Part shown: positions 25,304-34,434 of the stretch, one piece after another
Layout of the letters: each line of letters opens with the position of its first letter
Numbering within the stretch: the stretch's first letter is position 1
Source of the DNA: Polyangia bacterium
Lineage (GTDB): Bacteria > Myxococcota_A > Polyangia > Nannocystales > Nannocystaceae
Assembly: GCA_030429545.1 (NCBI GenBank)
Contig: JAUIFF010000002.1
Location: 124,001 to 188,000, forward strand
Direction of reading: 5' to 3'
Length of the DNA stretch: 64,000 nt
The notes under the pieces: model-generated
Databases searched by the model: none
Told to the model about the DNA's origin: nothing
The model's input: the letters and a program-made list of their open reading frames with translations, nothing else
Made by a program: the position numbers and the translations under genes

Positions 25304-27073
25304 GTGCAGGTAGATAATTCGACATCGCGTTTTGAGCTGTTGCTCGCCCATGCCGACGAGGGCACGCCAACCCTCGAGGAGGGTTTACCCAACGACAGCA
25401 CGGGCGATGCCGAGGCCAAGCAGGACCCGGATGTTCCCCTCAACTTTTGGGATGACGGCGGCGACCAAAACTCCTTGCCTGAGCAACGTTGGGGTGTGCT
25501 GGCTCCCGAGGGCAAACGCGGCGACGAGATGTTGGCTGCGATTGCTCCGCTGATGGCCCTGCGGGCGCAGGAACAGGAGGCCGAGGTCAAGGTCTACCGC
25601 TTGCCCAGCCAGATGACGGCCGACGAGGCGGCCCGCTGGCGCCGCGAGGTGTTCGACCCGGTCGACCAACTCAAAGAAGAACTCCCGCGTTACCAGTTGT
25701 TGCTCGGTGACCTCCACGAGCTCGCCGCCCCCGTCCACGAAGTGATGGGCCTAGACGGCTATGTCGGTCGGCTCGCGTTTGATGCCATCGAAGACTACGC
25801 GGCCTATGCCCAAAAGGTCGTGGACAGCGAAAATCTGAAAAAAGCAGAGGCTGCCCGCGCCCTGTTTTATACGGTGCACGATGGCACTGCGGCCACGCGC
25901 GTGGGCCATCGCTCGATGGTTGAACCCGCGGTGCGGCTGGCCCAGACGGCACTCGACAAGGGACAGTTTCCCACCAATGACCTGCAGATGTTTGGCCGGA
26001 TGTCCGACCCGGTGCCCGAGGAGCTGTTTGAACAGGCAGGTCAAACCGAGCCCGCAGTTTTGATGTCGGTCAGTCACGGTGCCGGTTCCCCACGCAACGG
26101 CTGGAAGTCGGCAGCAGCTCAGCTAGCGGCCCAGGGAGCCATGTCGTTTGGGCGCGAGGGAACCCTGCGGGCGGAGGATTTTCAGAACATCACATTTTTA
26201 CCCAAGGGGTTTTGGCTGATGTTCGCCTGCTTTGGTGCCGGGACACCGGCCGACAGCAAGTTTCGCCACTGGCTCGATTTGTTGCGCAAGGCCAGGGCGT
26301 TCCCCGGCCGTCCCGAGGCGGTTCTCAAGAGTCTACCGGTGGCCGGCAGTCGCCCGTTTGTCAGTGCACATACAAAGGTATGCCTGACCAACCCCAACGG
26401 GCCATTGGCGATCCTCGGCCACCTCGACCTCGCCTGGAGCTATAGTTTTCAGGACCTCGATACCGGCAAGGGGGTCAAACGTCCGGCGCGGTTTTTGCGA
26501 ATCATCAACAACATTCTCAAGGGCGACCGCTATGGCCTGTCGACCCGCGAGCTCTACCAAGCTTCGGGTGAGGCCAACAAACAGTTGCTCGAAACCTACG
26601 ACGCCGAGCAAAAGGCCCAGGTCGAGAAAAAGTCGTTCAAGGTCAACCCCAAGCAACGCGGGCACCTGTGGATGCTGCGCCAGGACCTGGCCGGCTATGT
26701 CCTGCTTGGCGACCCGGCGGCCCGCCTGCCGATTGTCTCGGTGCGCGAGCGCAGGCGTTTGGCCCGTGAGGCCCGGCGGGCCCAGCAGCAGGCCCAAGCT
26801 CCGGTGCATATACAAACAAAACCCAGTCCGCCACAACCAGCCCCCCAACCCGAACCTGCTCCGGTACAGGCTGCGGCGGTCGCCAGGGCCCCCGGCGTGG
26901 AAACCCGCGATCTCGAGGTGATGGAGGAGGCTGTGATGGGGCTGATCGCCGGTGACACCACACCCAAGGCCGTCGCCAAGGAACTCGGTGTGAGTGTGCG
27001 GACGGTCAAAAAGTGGGAAGACGTGTTTACCGACGCCGGGCGTCGGGCACTCGCGCAACTCAAAGGCAGCTAG
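25304..27073 (+). CDS. Caspase-like (clan CD, C25/CHAT-like) protein with C-terminal HTH
   Basis: 589 aa, no signal peptide. The centre has the two hallmarks of clan CD peptidases: a His in MSVSHGAGSP (about 258) and a Cys in FACFGAGTP (about 309). Then comes NPNGPLAILGHLDLAWSYSF, a segment I associate with C25/gingipain-like domains. The last 50 residues are a helix-turn-helix (EEAVMGLIAGDTTPKAVAKELGVSVRTVKKWEDVF), preceded by a Pro/Gln-rich linker. The N-terminal 230 residues are helical and unrecognised. A cytoplasmic caspase-like protease joined to a DNA- or protein-binding helix could act in regulated proteolysis or cell death; this is inference. Start GTG 25304; no other good start is nearby. 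Confidence 0.7.
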   Translation: MQVDNSTSRFELLLAHADEGTPTLEEGLPNDSTGDAEAKQDPDVPLNFWDDGGDQNSLPEQRWGVLAPEGKRGDEMLAAIAPLMALRAQEQEAEVKVYRLPSQMTADEAARWRREVFDPVDQLKEELPRYQLLLGDLHELAAPVHEVMGLDGYVGRLAFDAIEDYAAYAQKVVDSENLKKAEAARALFYTVHDGTAATRVGHRSMVEPAVRLAQTALDKGQFPTNDLQMFGRMSDPVPEELFEQAGQTEPAVLMSVSHGAGSPRNGWKSAAAQLAAQGAMSFGREGTLRAEDFQNITFLPKGFWLMFACFGAGTPADSKFRHWLDLLRKARAFPGRPEAVLKSLPVAGSRPFVSAHTKVCLTNPNGPLAILGHLDLAWSYSFQDLDTGKGVKRPARFLRIINNILKGDRYGLSTRELYQASGEANKQLLETYDAEQKAQVEKKSFKVNPKQRGHLWMLRQDLAGYVLLGDPAARLPIVSVRERRRLAREARRAQQQAQAPVHIQTKPSPPQPAPQPEPAPVQAAAVARAPGVETRDLEVMEEAVMGLIAGDTTPKAVAKELGVSVRTVKKWEDVFTDAGRRALAQLKGS

Positions 27074-27116
27074 CTGGCAACCAGGTTTGCGGCCCAGTCG
27101 TTGGACCGAGGTCGGC

Positions 27117-29684
27117 ATGTTACAGTCGCGCGCGGCTGTGACCGAGATGCGCACGAGATCCTCGCTGGTGGTCGCCTGTTTGGGGGTCGCCGGGATTGCC
27201 CTCGCGGCTGGCTGCCCCCAACCACCGGCCAAATCACAGCAGGTCCGAGTTGGCGACGCGACCCCGGCCACCGGCCCGCAGCCACCACAAAAACTCGTCG
27301 CCCCACCGCCCCATGTCTGGTCGGGTGCCGGCTGTACGGCGGCTGCGTGCCACGCCGGTATCGAACCGATCCGCGGCCCCGAAACCGGAATGATGCGGGA
27401 GATCTTTGCCCGCGGCCAGGCCCACGGCGATCCCGATGGCTGCATCATGTGTCACGGCGGCGACCCCCAGGCGACGGCGGTCGACCAGGCCCATCGCCAC
27501 AGCCCGGATTCGCTGCGGGCGGCCGGCGGTCCCGAGGCGTTTTATCCCGACCCGGCATCGCCGTGGGTCAATGCATTTACATGTGGTCAGTGCCACCTAG
27601 AGCTCGTCCAGGCCCAGTGGAACAGCCTGATGATGACCGAAGCCGGCAAAATTCAGGGGACGACCTGGGCATTTGGTGCACTCGAGGGCTACGAGCACCG
27701 CTGGGCTAACTACGATGCCAAAAACCCCGACGACCCCAACATGCGCCTGGGGACGGATGCCTATCGGGTTTATATGGCCGACAAGACAGTTGCGCATCCC
27801 AATGTGTTTGTCGACCAGATGCATGCCCTCCCCGAGGCCCCCGCTCCGGAAACCATCGAAGATCTGACAATCACCCCCGAGGATGCGGTGTTCACCTATC
27901 TGCGCGCGGAGTGCCAGCGCTGCCACCTAGGCGTGAAAGGTCGCCAGCGACGGGGAGACTACCGCGGTATGGGTTGTGGGGCCTGCCACATGCCTTACAG
28001 CAACGAGGGCCTGTATGAGGGGGGTGATGCAACGATTCCCGACCAGCCTGGGCACGCGTTGGTCCACAGCCTACAGGCGACCCGCGAGGCCAAGGTGTAT
28101 GTGCATGAGCAGGGGTATACCGGGATCCCGGTTGAGACCTGCACGACCTGTCACAACCGCGGCAAGCGAATCGGTGTGTCGTACCAGGGGCTGATGGAGT
28201 CGGCCTGGGCCTCGCCCTACACCGAAGGTGGCGGCGGGCAGATTGGCCTGCACACCAAACACTACATTTCGATGGAGCAGGATGTGCACTACCAGCGTGG
28301 GATGCTGTGCCAGGATTGCCACACCTCGATAGATGTCCACGGGGACAGGTTTTTGGCCGGCGCCAACCTGGGGCCCGTCGAAATCGAGTGCAGCGATTGC
28401 CACGGCACACCGGCTGCCTATCCGTGGGAGCTACCCCTGGGTTGGGGCGACGAAAACGGTCCTGGGCAGGCCCAGGGCTCATCCCGCGGTGTCGGCCAAA
28501 CCCTGCCAGATTACCTCCAGCGTGGCACTGTGGCCCCCGTGCGCGATGGCTACATCTTGACCGCCCGCGGCAATCCCATGCCCGAAGTGGTCCGCGACGG
28601 CGATCGTATTGTCGTGCACACTGTCGGCGGCAAGGACCTCTACCTCGAACCCCTGCGCAAAAAAGCCGACGAGGGGCGCCTGTCTGCCGAGGCAACGGCA
28701 GCGATGGTCCACGCCGGCAAGCACATCGAAACCATGGAGTGTTACGCCTGCCACGCCAGCTGGGCGCCGCAGTGCTACGGCTGCCATGTCAAAGTCGACT
28801 ACTCGGCGGGCAATCGCGTGTTCGATTGGGTCGCCGCGGGACAGTTGCATGCGCAAGATCCTGACCATCGCCGCGACCGTGGCGAGGACGGCTACGACAC
28901 GCTGATCCCCGGCAAGGTCACGGAAATGCGTTCGTACCTGCGTTGGGAAGATCCCGCGCTCGGGGTCAACGGCGAGGGGCGGGTTTCGCCGATCGTCCCG
29001 GGGTGCCAGGTTTCGGCCACGATCATCGGTGAAGACGGCACCGAGATCGTGCGTAACAACATCTTTCACACCACACCCGGTAGCGAAGGTAGCGGGCCCG
29101 AAGGCCAGCTCGGGTCCGACATGAGCCCGTTGCAACCGCACACCATCGGCAAATCAAGGTCGTGTGAATCGTGCCACGGGTCCGACAAGGCGATGGGCTA
29201 TGGCATCGGTGGCGGGCGCATGACGGCTCCGTGGGATCGCGGCAAAGTTGTCGACCTGACCACCGCCGACGGGCGGGTGTTGCCCGCGGCTGCCCAGGTG
29301 CAGGTCGAACCGATCGCCGGGTTGCAAGATTGGTCGGCCGTGGTTACGCGCGACGGCCAGCAGCTCCAGACTGTGGGGCATCACTTTCAAGGCTCGGGGC
29401 CGCTCACGGCCGCCCAACGCAGGGCCATGGACCGCAAGAACATTTGTGTCGCCTGCCACAGCGAAATTCCCGAGGCTTCGTTGGCCGTGTCGGCGATGCA
29501 CCATATGGCCGAAATGACAGGTCGCTTGCCGAGCACCAAGGCGGAGCATGCCGACCTCGTCAACAAAATTCTCCTGACTTCTGCCTGGGTGCAGGCCGGT
29601 GGCGGGGCGTTGTTGGGTACTTTGCTCACCCTCGGCGGGGTGGTGTGGTGGCGGCGCAGGCACGCACGGGCTAGGTCGGGATAG
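27117..29684 (+). CDS. Dodecahaem c-type cytochrome lipoprotein
   Basis: 855 aa exported lipoprotein (hydrophobic stretch ending IALAAGC). I count eleven CxxCH haem sites (CIMCH, CGQCH, CQRCH, CGACH, CTTCH, CQDCH, CSDCH, CYACH, CYGCH, CESCH, CVACH) plus one CxxxxCH (CTAAACH) near the N-terminus. A membrane span ends the protein (WVQAGGGALLGTLLTLGGVVWW followed by RRR). It probably carries electrons at the membrane or to extracellular or periplasmic acceptors. The C-terminal anchor together with a lipid anchor is unusual. Start ATG 27117 has GAGG upstream; ATG 27147 also gives a plausible signal peptide. The gap to the caspase-like gene is 43 bases, so the two may be co-transcribed. Confidence 0.88.
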   Translation: MLQSRAAVTEMRTRSSLVVACLGVAGIALAAGCPQPPAKSQQVRVGDATPATGPQPPQKLVAPPPHVWSGAGCTAAACHAGIEPIRGPETGMMREIFARGQAHGDPDGCIMCHGGDPQATAVDQAHRHSPDSLRAAGGPEAFYPDPASPWVNAFTCGQCHLELVQAQWNSLMMTEAGKIQGTTWAFGALEGYEHRWANYDAKNPDDPNMRLGTDAYRVYMADKTVAHPNVFVDQMHALPEAPAPETIEDLTITPEDAVFTYLRAECQRCHLGVKGRQRRGDYRGMGCGACHMPYSNEGLYEGGDATIPDQPGHALVHSLQATREAKVYVHEQGYTGIPVETCTTCHNRGKRIGVSYQGLMESAWASPYTEGGGGQIGLHTKHYISMEQDVHYQRGMLCQDCHTSIDVHGDRFLAGANLGPVEIECSDCHGTPAAYPWELPLGWGDENGPGQAQGSSRGVGQTLPDYLQRGTVAPVRDGYILTARGNPMPEVVRDGDRIVVHTVGGKDLYLEPLRKKADEGRLSAEATAAMVHAGKHIETMECYACHASWAPQCYGCHVKVDYSAGNRVFDWVAAGQLHAQDPDHRRDRGEDGYDTLIPGKVTEMRSYLRWEDPALGVNGEGRVSPIVPGCQVSATIIGEDGTEIVRNNIFHTTPGSEGSGPEGQLGSDMSPLQPHTIGKSRSCESCHGSDKAMGYGIGGGRMTAPWDRGKVVDLTTADGRVLPAAAQVQVEPIAGLQDWSAVVTRDGQQLQTVGHHFQGSGPLTAAQRRAMDRKNICVACHSEIPEASLAVSAMHHMAEMTGRLPSTKAEHADLVNKILLTSAWVQAGGGALLGTLLTLGGVVWWRRRHARARSG

Positions 29685-29704
29685 CTCGTGGGTGTTGGCC
29701 CGGA

Positions 29705-31354
29705 TCACGGTGTATGTGCAATCTTATCCGTGGGCACCCGCAGCTCCCAGTTGTGAGCGTTGCCGGTCCCGAGCACAAGTTCTTGCCCGACACCGATGTC
29801 GCACAAAAATTCGGCGTCGTGACTGGCCACCAAAAGCCCCCCGGGCCAGGTCTGCAACGCCGTCGTGAGCGCGTTCAAGCCCACGAGGTCGAGGCTGTAG
29901 GTCGGCTCGTCGAGCACCAGGAGATCGAGCGCGGGGCGGCGGGCAAACAGGCAGATAAGAGCTGCACGCACCCGTTCGCCCGGGCTCAGTGAGTGCAGTG
30001 GGCGTTTTCCGAGCGCCAGTGGAAATTGATGTGCATGCAATATCTCGACGGCCGAGTCGAGGTCGGGGACGTCGGCGGTCTCGCGCAGCAGTTGCAACAG
30101 GCTGTGTGGCAGCAGCCAATCGCGGCCTCCCTGGGCGATCGTCCCGACCTTTGAAAATGCGGTCCATGCCACACCTTGGCAGGGCTTGCGGTTGTCGAGG
30201 ATGATGTCTAGCAGCGTTGTCTTACCAGCGCCATTCGGACCAATCAGGGCAAGTCGCTCGCGGCCGAGGTCGAGGTTGAGCTGCGAGAACAGGACTCGCT
30301 TGGCCGGAGGCTCGGTCGCCGTCTCGACAACTGCGGTGATCTGTTTGAGCCGCACAACCGGGCCGTTCGATGGCGGCAGACTGGGTGGTTTAACATGTAA
30401 GGGCAACGAAACCATGAGTGCGCGGCGAGCTGCCCGGGTCAGCTCGCGCGCCGCCGTGATTCGCTGGTCGCGAATTTTTGCCACCCGGGCCTGGCTTTGT
30501 TGGGCGTAGCTGCGCTTGTCGTTGAGCCGCGCCCGCGAAGTTCGGCGGCGGAGCTCATGCAGACGCCCAACATTTTTTTTGCGTTTGCGACGTTGGCAGA
30601 TCCGATCGTGTTTTTGTTCCTGTTGTTCAAGCCGCTGCAACGCCCGCAGGTAACGCACTTCCTCCTCGCGCTGATCTGCCGCGAGCTGGGCCCGCAGCTC
30701 GGCATAGCTGCCGTGGTGGTGGTGGCAGCCAGACTCGGCGACGACCAAAAAGTCGCCAAACGTGCGCAGCAAGTCGCGGTCATGGGAAATTACGATCAGT
30801 CCATTGGGCCAGGTTTTGAGCCAACCTCGCAGCCAGCTCGCGCCGTCGGCATCGAGGTCCGAGGTCGGCTCATCGAGCAACAACATGTGGGGATTGGCAA
30901 TTTTTGCCGCGAGCAGGTGGAGCTTTCGTAGCTCACCAAGGCTAGCTGCAGGTTGCAGTGTTTGCCGGGCAACAGTCCGTGGGTTTGCGGGTAAAAAACA
31001 TGTATCGACAACACGCCTGGCGACATGGACAAGCCCGAGCGTGCTGGCCTCGTCGAGCAGTTGCGCCGAGTGGCGCGGGTGTGCCCGAAGCCATGTTGCA
31101 AGTTGAATATGTTCGCTGTGGCCAAGTGTTTGGGCAACCATCCAAGGCCGTTGGGACCAGCGGACAACCCCGTGGTGGGGAGATATCTCGCCGGCCAGTA
31201 CCTTTAAAAGTGTCGACTTTCCAACACCGTTGCGACCGACCATCGCGACCCGGTCGGTCGCCAAGATCAGGTCGAGTTGATGAAACAACGGGCGGCCCGA
31301 GGTGGTTCGAATGTCGAGTCCTCGGGCCTGCAAAAACGGTTTCGTGGCACGCAT
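29705..31354 (-). CDS. ABC-F family ATPase (ribosome-associated)
   Basis: 549 aa, two ABC domains, no membrane part. First: Walker A GRNGVGKST, signature region SLGELRKLHLLAAK, Walker B LLLDEPTSDLD. Second: Walker A GPNGAGKTT, signature LSPGERVRAAL, Walker B LVLDEPTYSLD. The interdomain linker (about 225-310) is strongly basic and helical (RICQRRKRKKNVGRLHELRRR), as in ABC-F proteins that enter the ribosomal E site. Members either assist translation or protect ribosomes from antibiotics. It lies 51 bases after hflX, another ribosome-rescue GTPase, so a shared role in relieving stalled ribosomes is likely. Resistance specificity cannot be read from the linker. Confidence 0.88.
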   Translation of the reverse strand: MRATKPFLQARGLDIRTTSGRPLFHQLDLILATDRVAMVGRNGVGKSTLLKVLAGEISPHHGVVRWSQRPWMVAQTLGHSEHIQLATWLRAHPRHSAQLLDEASTLGLVHVARRVVDTCFLPANPRTVARQTLQPAASLGELRKLHLLAAKIANPHMLLLDEPTSDLDADGASWLRGWLKTWPNGLIVISHDRDLLRTFGDFLVVAESGCHHHHGSYAELRAQLAADQREEEVRYLRALQRLEQQEQKHDRICQRRKRKKNVGRLHELRRRTSRARLNDKRSYAQQSQARVAKIRDQRITAARELTRAARRALMVSLPLHVKPPSLPPSNGPVVRLKQITAVVETATEPPAKRVLFSQLNLDLGRERLALIGPNGAGKTTLLDIILDNRKPCQGVAWTAFSKVGTIAQGGRDWLLPHSLLQLLRETADVPDLDSAVEILHAHQFPLALGKRPLHSLSPGERVRAALICLFARRPALDLLVLDEPTYSLDLVGLNALTTALQTWPGGLLVASHDAEFLCDIGVGQELVLGTGNAHNWELRVPTDKIAHTP

Positions 31355-31405
31355 GGCACGTTCCTCCTAGGGTGAGTGAAATGTTGTGGGCGTTCGCGGA
31401 GTGAC

Positions 31406-32785
31406 CTAGTGCGGGCTTTGGGTGGTGTTCCCAAGTTCGGACTCGATGTCTGCGACCAGCACATCCGGACCGGTGAACGTGAGTTCGAGGCCCGTTTCGG
31501 TCGCGCGCGTGTCTTCGACTTGGCAACGGGCATAAACCGACGAGATCAGGTCGCCGCGTTCATAGGGTAGTTGCAGCACCACCCGCCGATGTCGCCTACG
31601 GGCGGCACCTATCAGCGCCTCGCGCAGTCGCACCATGTCCCGCGAGCTTTGACTACTGACAAACATCGACGGGTGGTCGCCGGTGAGCGCGAGCATGTCG
31701 CCGAGGCGCTCATCGGTGTCGAGCAGGTCGAGTTTGTTCAGGATGTAGTAGCGCGGCAGCGTGCCCGCACCGATCTGCTCGAGAATCCCCAGGGACGTTT
31801 GTAGATGCATGTACCACTCCGGGTCGGAGGCATCGATGACAAACGCCAACAGGTCCGACTCGCACACCTCGGCCAGGGTTGTGGCAAAACTCGCAAGCAA
31901 CCGCTCGGGTAGGCGGCGAATGAACCCCACCGTATCGCTCAACACCACATCCCCGCCGTGGCGGGTGAGGCTGCGCGAGGTCGTATCGAGGGTCTCAAAC
32001 GGTTGATCCGCCGCCGATAGCTCGGCCCGCGTGAGGGCGTTCATCAACGAGGTTTTGCCGGCGTTGGTATAGCCAACCAGCGAGATGCGTGTGCAACGAG
32101 TTCGCCGCTTACGCTGGAGCCCCGAAGCCTTCTCAAACCGCAGCAGTTGCTTGCGCAGCTGTGCCAGGCGTCCGTCGAGTTTGCGGGCGAGCAGCTCGGA
32201 GGCCGTCTCACCCGGTCCTCGTGCACGTTTGAGGCCGCCGGATTGTTGGTCCATGTCGAGCCCAATCCCGCGAATCCGCGGTCGCAAAAACTGCAAGTGG
32301 GCTATTTCAACCTGGATGCGCGCACGCTTGGTGCGGGCATTTTGTTGAAATACGTTGAGGATCACAGCTTCGCGGTCGCAAATCGCAAGTCCGGTGACAT
32401 CTTCGAGGTTGCGGGTTTGCGAGGGGGTGAGCTCCGCGTCGACAACCAGGAGATTTGCCCCCGCGGCCCGGGCCTTACGCGCCACCGCCTGGGCGGCGCC
32501 CTTACCCAACAGGGTTTTGGGGTTCGGTCGATGTAGTTGCACATGGTCGTGACCAACCACAGCGTCACCGATCGCGCGGACGAGCGACGTCAGCTCCGCG
32601 GTTTGGGCATCGCGGGCATGTGGCGACTCCCAGGGGCCGGTACACACCACATAGCAGCGATTGTTGCGACCTGCCGGAGCTTGTGGGTGGCGGCCTGTCC
32701 AGCTGTCGACAAGCTGCTCAAATTGACCGAGGTCTGAAACAGGGACTTCGGCGTGTTCTTCGATGGGTTTAGAATAGAATTTCAT
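31406..32785 (-). CDS. hflX: HflX-type ribosome-splitting GTPase
   Basis: 459 aa. The HflX N-terminal nucleotide-binding region is followed by the family linker GPGETASELLARKLDGRL and a coiled coil. The GTPase domain has G1 GYTNAGKTS, a G3 motif DTVGF and G4 NKLD. HflX binds 50S or stalled 70S ribosomes and splits them. ATG 32785 has GAGGA eight bases upstream. The frame continues upstream through the hairpin-rich leader but without conserved sequence, so I treat that as leader. Immediately downstream is the ABC-F gene. Confidence 0.92.
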   Translation of the reverse strand: MKFYSKPIEEHAEVPVSDLGQFEQLVDSWTGRHPQAPAGRNNRCYVVCTGPWESPHARDAQTAELTSLVRAIGDAVVGHDHVQLHRPNPKTLLGKGAAQAVARKARAAGANLLVVDAELTPSQTRNLEDVTGLAICDREAVILNVFQQNARTKRARIQVEIAHLQFLRPRIRGIGLDMDQQSGGLKRARGPGETASELLARKLDGRLAQLRKQLLRFEKASGLQRKRRTRCTRISLVGYTNAGKTSLMNALTRAELSAADQPFETLDTTSRSLTRHGGDVVLSDTVGFIRRLPERLLASFATTLAEVCESDLLAFVIDASDPEWYMHLQTSLGILEQIGAGTLPRYYILNKLDLLDTDERLGDMLALTGDHPSMFVSSQSSRDMVRLREALIGAARRRHRRVVLQLPYERGDLISSVYARCQVEDTRATETGLELTFTGPDVLVADIESELGNTTQSPH

Positions 32786-33237
32786 CACAACTTCCTCATG
32801 CTGACCGTTTGCCAGCACCAGGGAGTTGCCTATGCAAGCTTCCTTGGTGCCAACAACTGGCACAGTCGATCGACGGTCCGCCGCGGAGACAATGGGCAAT
32901 GACGTGCGGGGTTCAGGTATCGGTACCTGTAAACCCCGTTGATTTGCCTGAATTTAGGCAAACTGACGCGTCATCAACCAAATCGAAACCCACGGTTCGG
33001 CCCTTGGGCCGACAGACCGGTTCATTCAACTCGGTGGCCGGACATCCGGCTTATAGGAAGTTGCAGTAGTACATGGCGTCACCCAATGCGAGGCAAAGGT
33101 AGCCGGTGTTGTCGGCAACCGCAAGGGGTGGCGTAATATTTTTTTGGCTGGCGTGTTTTTGCCCGCTCGCCGGTGTTGTTTATACACCTAAATCGACGCC
33201 TGTTGTCGCCGCGCAAAAGGTGTATCAACAAGCTTTT
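32786..33237 (-). promoter_or_regulatory. Hairpin-rich leader of the hflX-ABC-F operon
   Basis: 452 bases without a convincing gene. It holds a series of strong inverted repeats: 33182-33189/33218-33225 (ATACACCT/AGGTGTAT); 33037-33050 (GCCGGA-CA-TCCGGC); 32998-33011 (CGGCCC-TT-GGGCCG); 32943-32962 (TTTGCCT/AGGCAAA); 32907-32938 (CGGGGTT plus CAGGTA paired with TACCTG and AACCCCG, two unpaired bases); 32847-32863 (GTGCCA/TGGCAC) and 32865-32874 (GTCGATCGAC). The first may terminate the upstream ABC permease transcript. The rest would fold in the leader of hflX. Leaders with alternative hairpins and translated uORFs control many ABC-F genes, so attenuation is a reasonable hypothesis. Confidence 0.5.
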
Positions 33238-34434
33238 TCAGTTGCGAAACAGGACATCCTCGCGGCGAAACCACCATGTGCAAAACCCGAGCAGCAGGCC
33301 GGCGAGGATGGTGGTCGAGGCGAGGATCAGCACCAGCAGCGTGTAGTCCATGGTGCCCTTGATCAGCTCCTTGATCGCCAGCGAGGTGTTGGTGAGCGGG
33401 ACCATGGCCCAGGTGCCGTCGAGTTCAACGCCCGGCATCATCGCCAGCGCAACCGGGAGGATGACGATCATGTTGAGTGGGGCGGTATAGGATTGCGCCT
33501 CTTTGAAGCTCTTGGCGTAGATCGAGATGCTGAGCAACATGGCGGCAAAGATCGCCGCGGTCGGAATCAGCATGGCGCCGATCAATACGAGGTCGAGGGT
33601 CGAGACGGAGTTGACGACTTCGCCGAGTGCACCGCGCAGCTCCTGGCCCTCGCTCAGCAACCACGCCCCCATGCCGACGATCGCCAGCACCGCGGCCGTG
33701 ACCCCGGCGACAAACACCACCAGGAACTTGCCAATCACCAATTGGACCCGGGGGACAGGTGCGAGCAACAACGTCTCCAGGGTGCCGCGTTCTTTTTCGC
33801 CGGCGGCGAGATCGATTGCCGGGTAGAGGCAGCCGAGAAAACAAAAAATGATGAAAAGGTAGGGCAGCAGGCCACCGGCGGCCTCGCCAATCACCTCGCG
33901 CATGTCGGCGGTCGAATGGGTATCGACGACAACGGGGGTGAGGATGCCTTCGCGGGCTTCGGCGGTGGTGAGCCCGAGTTGGGTGAGCGCATCGGTTTGG
34001 ACTTTTTTTGCATATGCATCGACGATCTCCTCGACCCGGTCGTCGATCTTGGAAGTCTGCGAGGCGGTGTTGTAGTGGAGCTCGATATGGGCTGCGCCGA
34101 CCTCGGGTGGCTCCGGAATCACCAAAGCAAAGTCGATGCGCTCGTCCTCAATCGCCGCGGCGATCTCCGTTTGCGCAATACCGTCGACGCGGGCAAACCC
34201 GGTGACGTCGTCAAACCCGTGGAGCAGCTCTGGCATACGCTCCTGGTGGTAGACGGCATACTCGAGGGTTTCGGTGCGAGCCTTTTCGTTGGCCTCGGTG
34301 ACAAACTTGACCGAGACACTGGCGAGCAGCGGAATCAGGGCAACCGGGAGCACACACATAAAAATCAGGGTTTTGCGGTCGCGCAAAACCTCGCGTAGCT
34401 CCTTGGCAAAGACGGTCAGGATGTTATGCAGCAT
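33238..34434 (-). CDS. ABC-2 type permease (NatB-like)
   Basis: 398 aa inner-membrane protein. One span lies at the N-terminus (LIFMCVLPVALIPLLASVSV), then a large extracytoplasmic domain (about 45-180), then five or so spans from about 185 to 390 (LLPYLFIIFCFLGCLYPAI, FLVVFVAGVTAAVLAIVGM, LVLILASTTILAGLLLGF). The motif AAGEKERGTLETLLLAPV is typical of the ABC2/NatB family. It partners the ATPase encoded upstream, which overlaps it by 11 bases. NatAB exports Na+ or other cations or compounds; the substrate here is unknown. Confidence 0.85.
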   Translation of the reverse strand: MLHNILTVFAKELREVLRDRKTLIFMCVLPVALIPLLASVSVKFVTEANEKARTETLEYAVYHQERMPELLHGFDDVTGFARVDGIAQTEIAAAIEDERIDFALVIPEPPEVGAAHIELHYNTASQTSKIDDRVEEIVDAYAKKVQTDALTQLGLTTAEAREGILTPVVVDTHSTADMREVIGEAAGGLLPYLFIIFCFLGCLYPAIDLAAGEKERGTLETLLLAPVPRVQLVIGKFLVVFVAGVTAAVLAIVGMGAWLLSEGQELRGALGEVVNSVSTLDLVLIGAMLIPTAAIFAAMLLSISIYAKSFKEAQSYTAPLNMIVILPVALAMMPGVELDGTWAMVPLTNTSLAIKELIKGTMDYTLLVLILASTTILAGLLLGFCTWWFRREDVLFRN

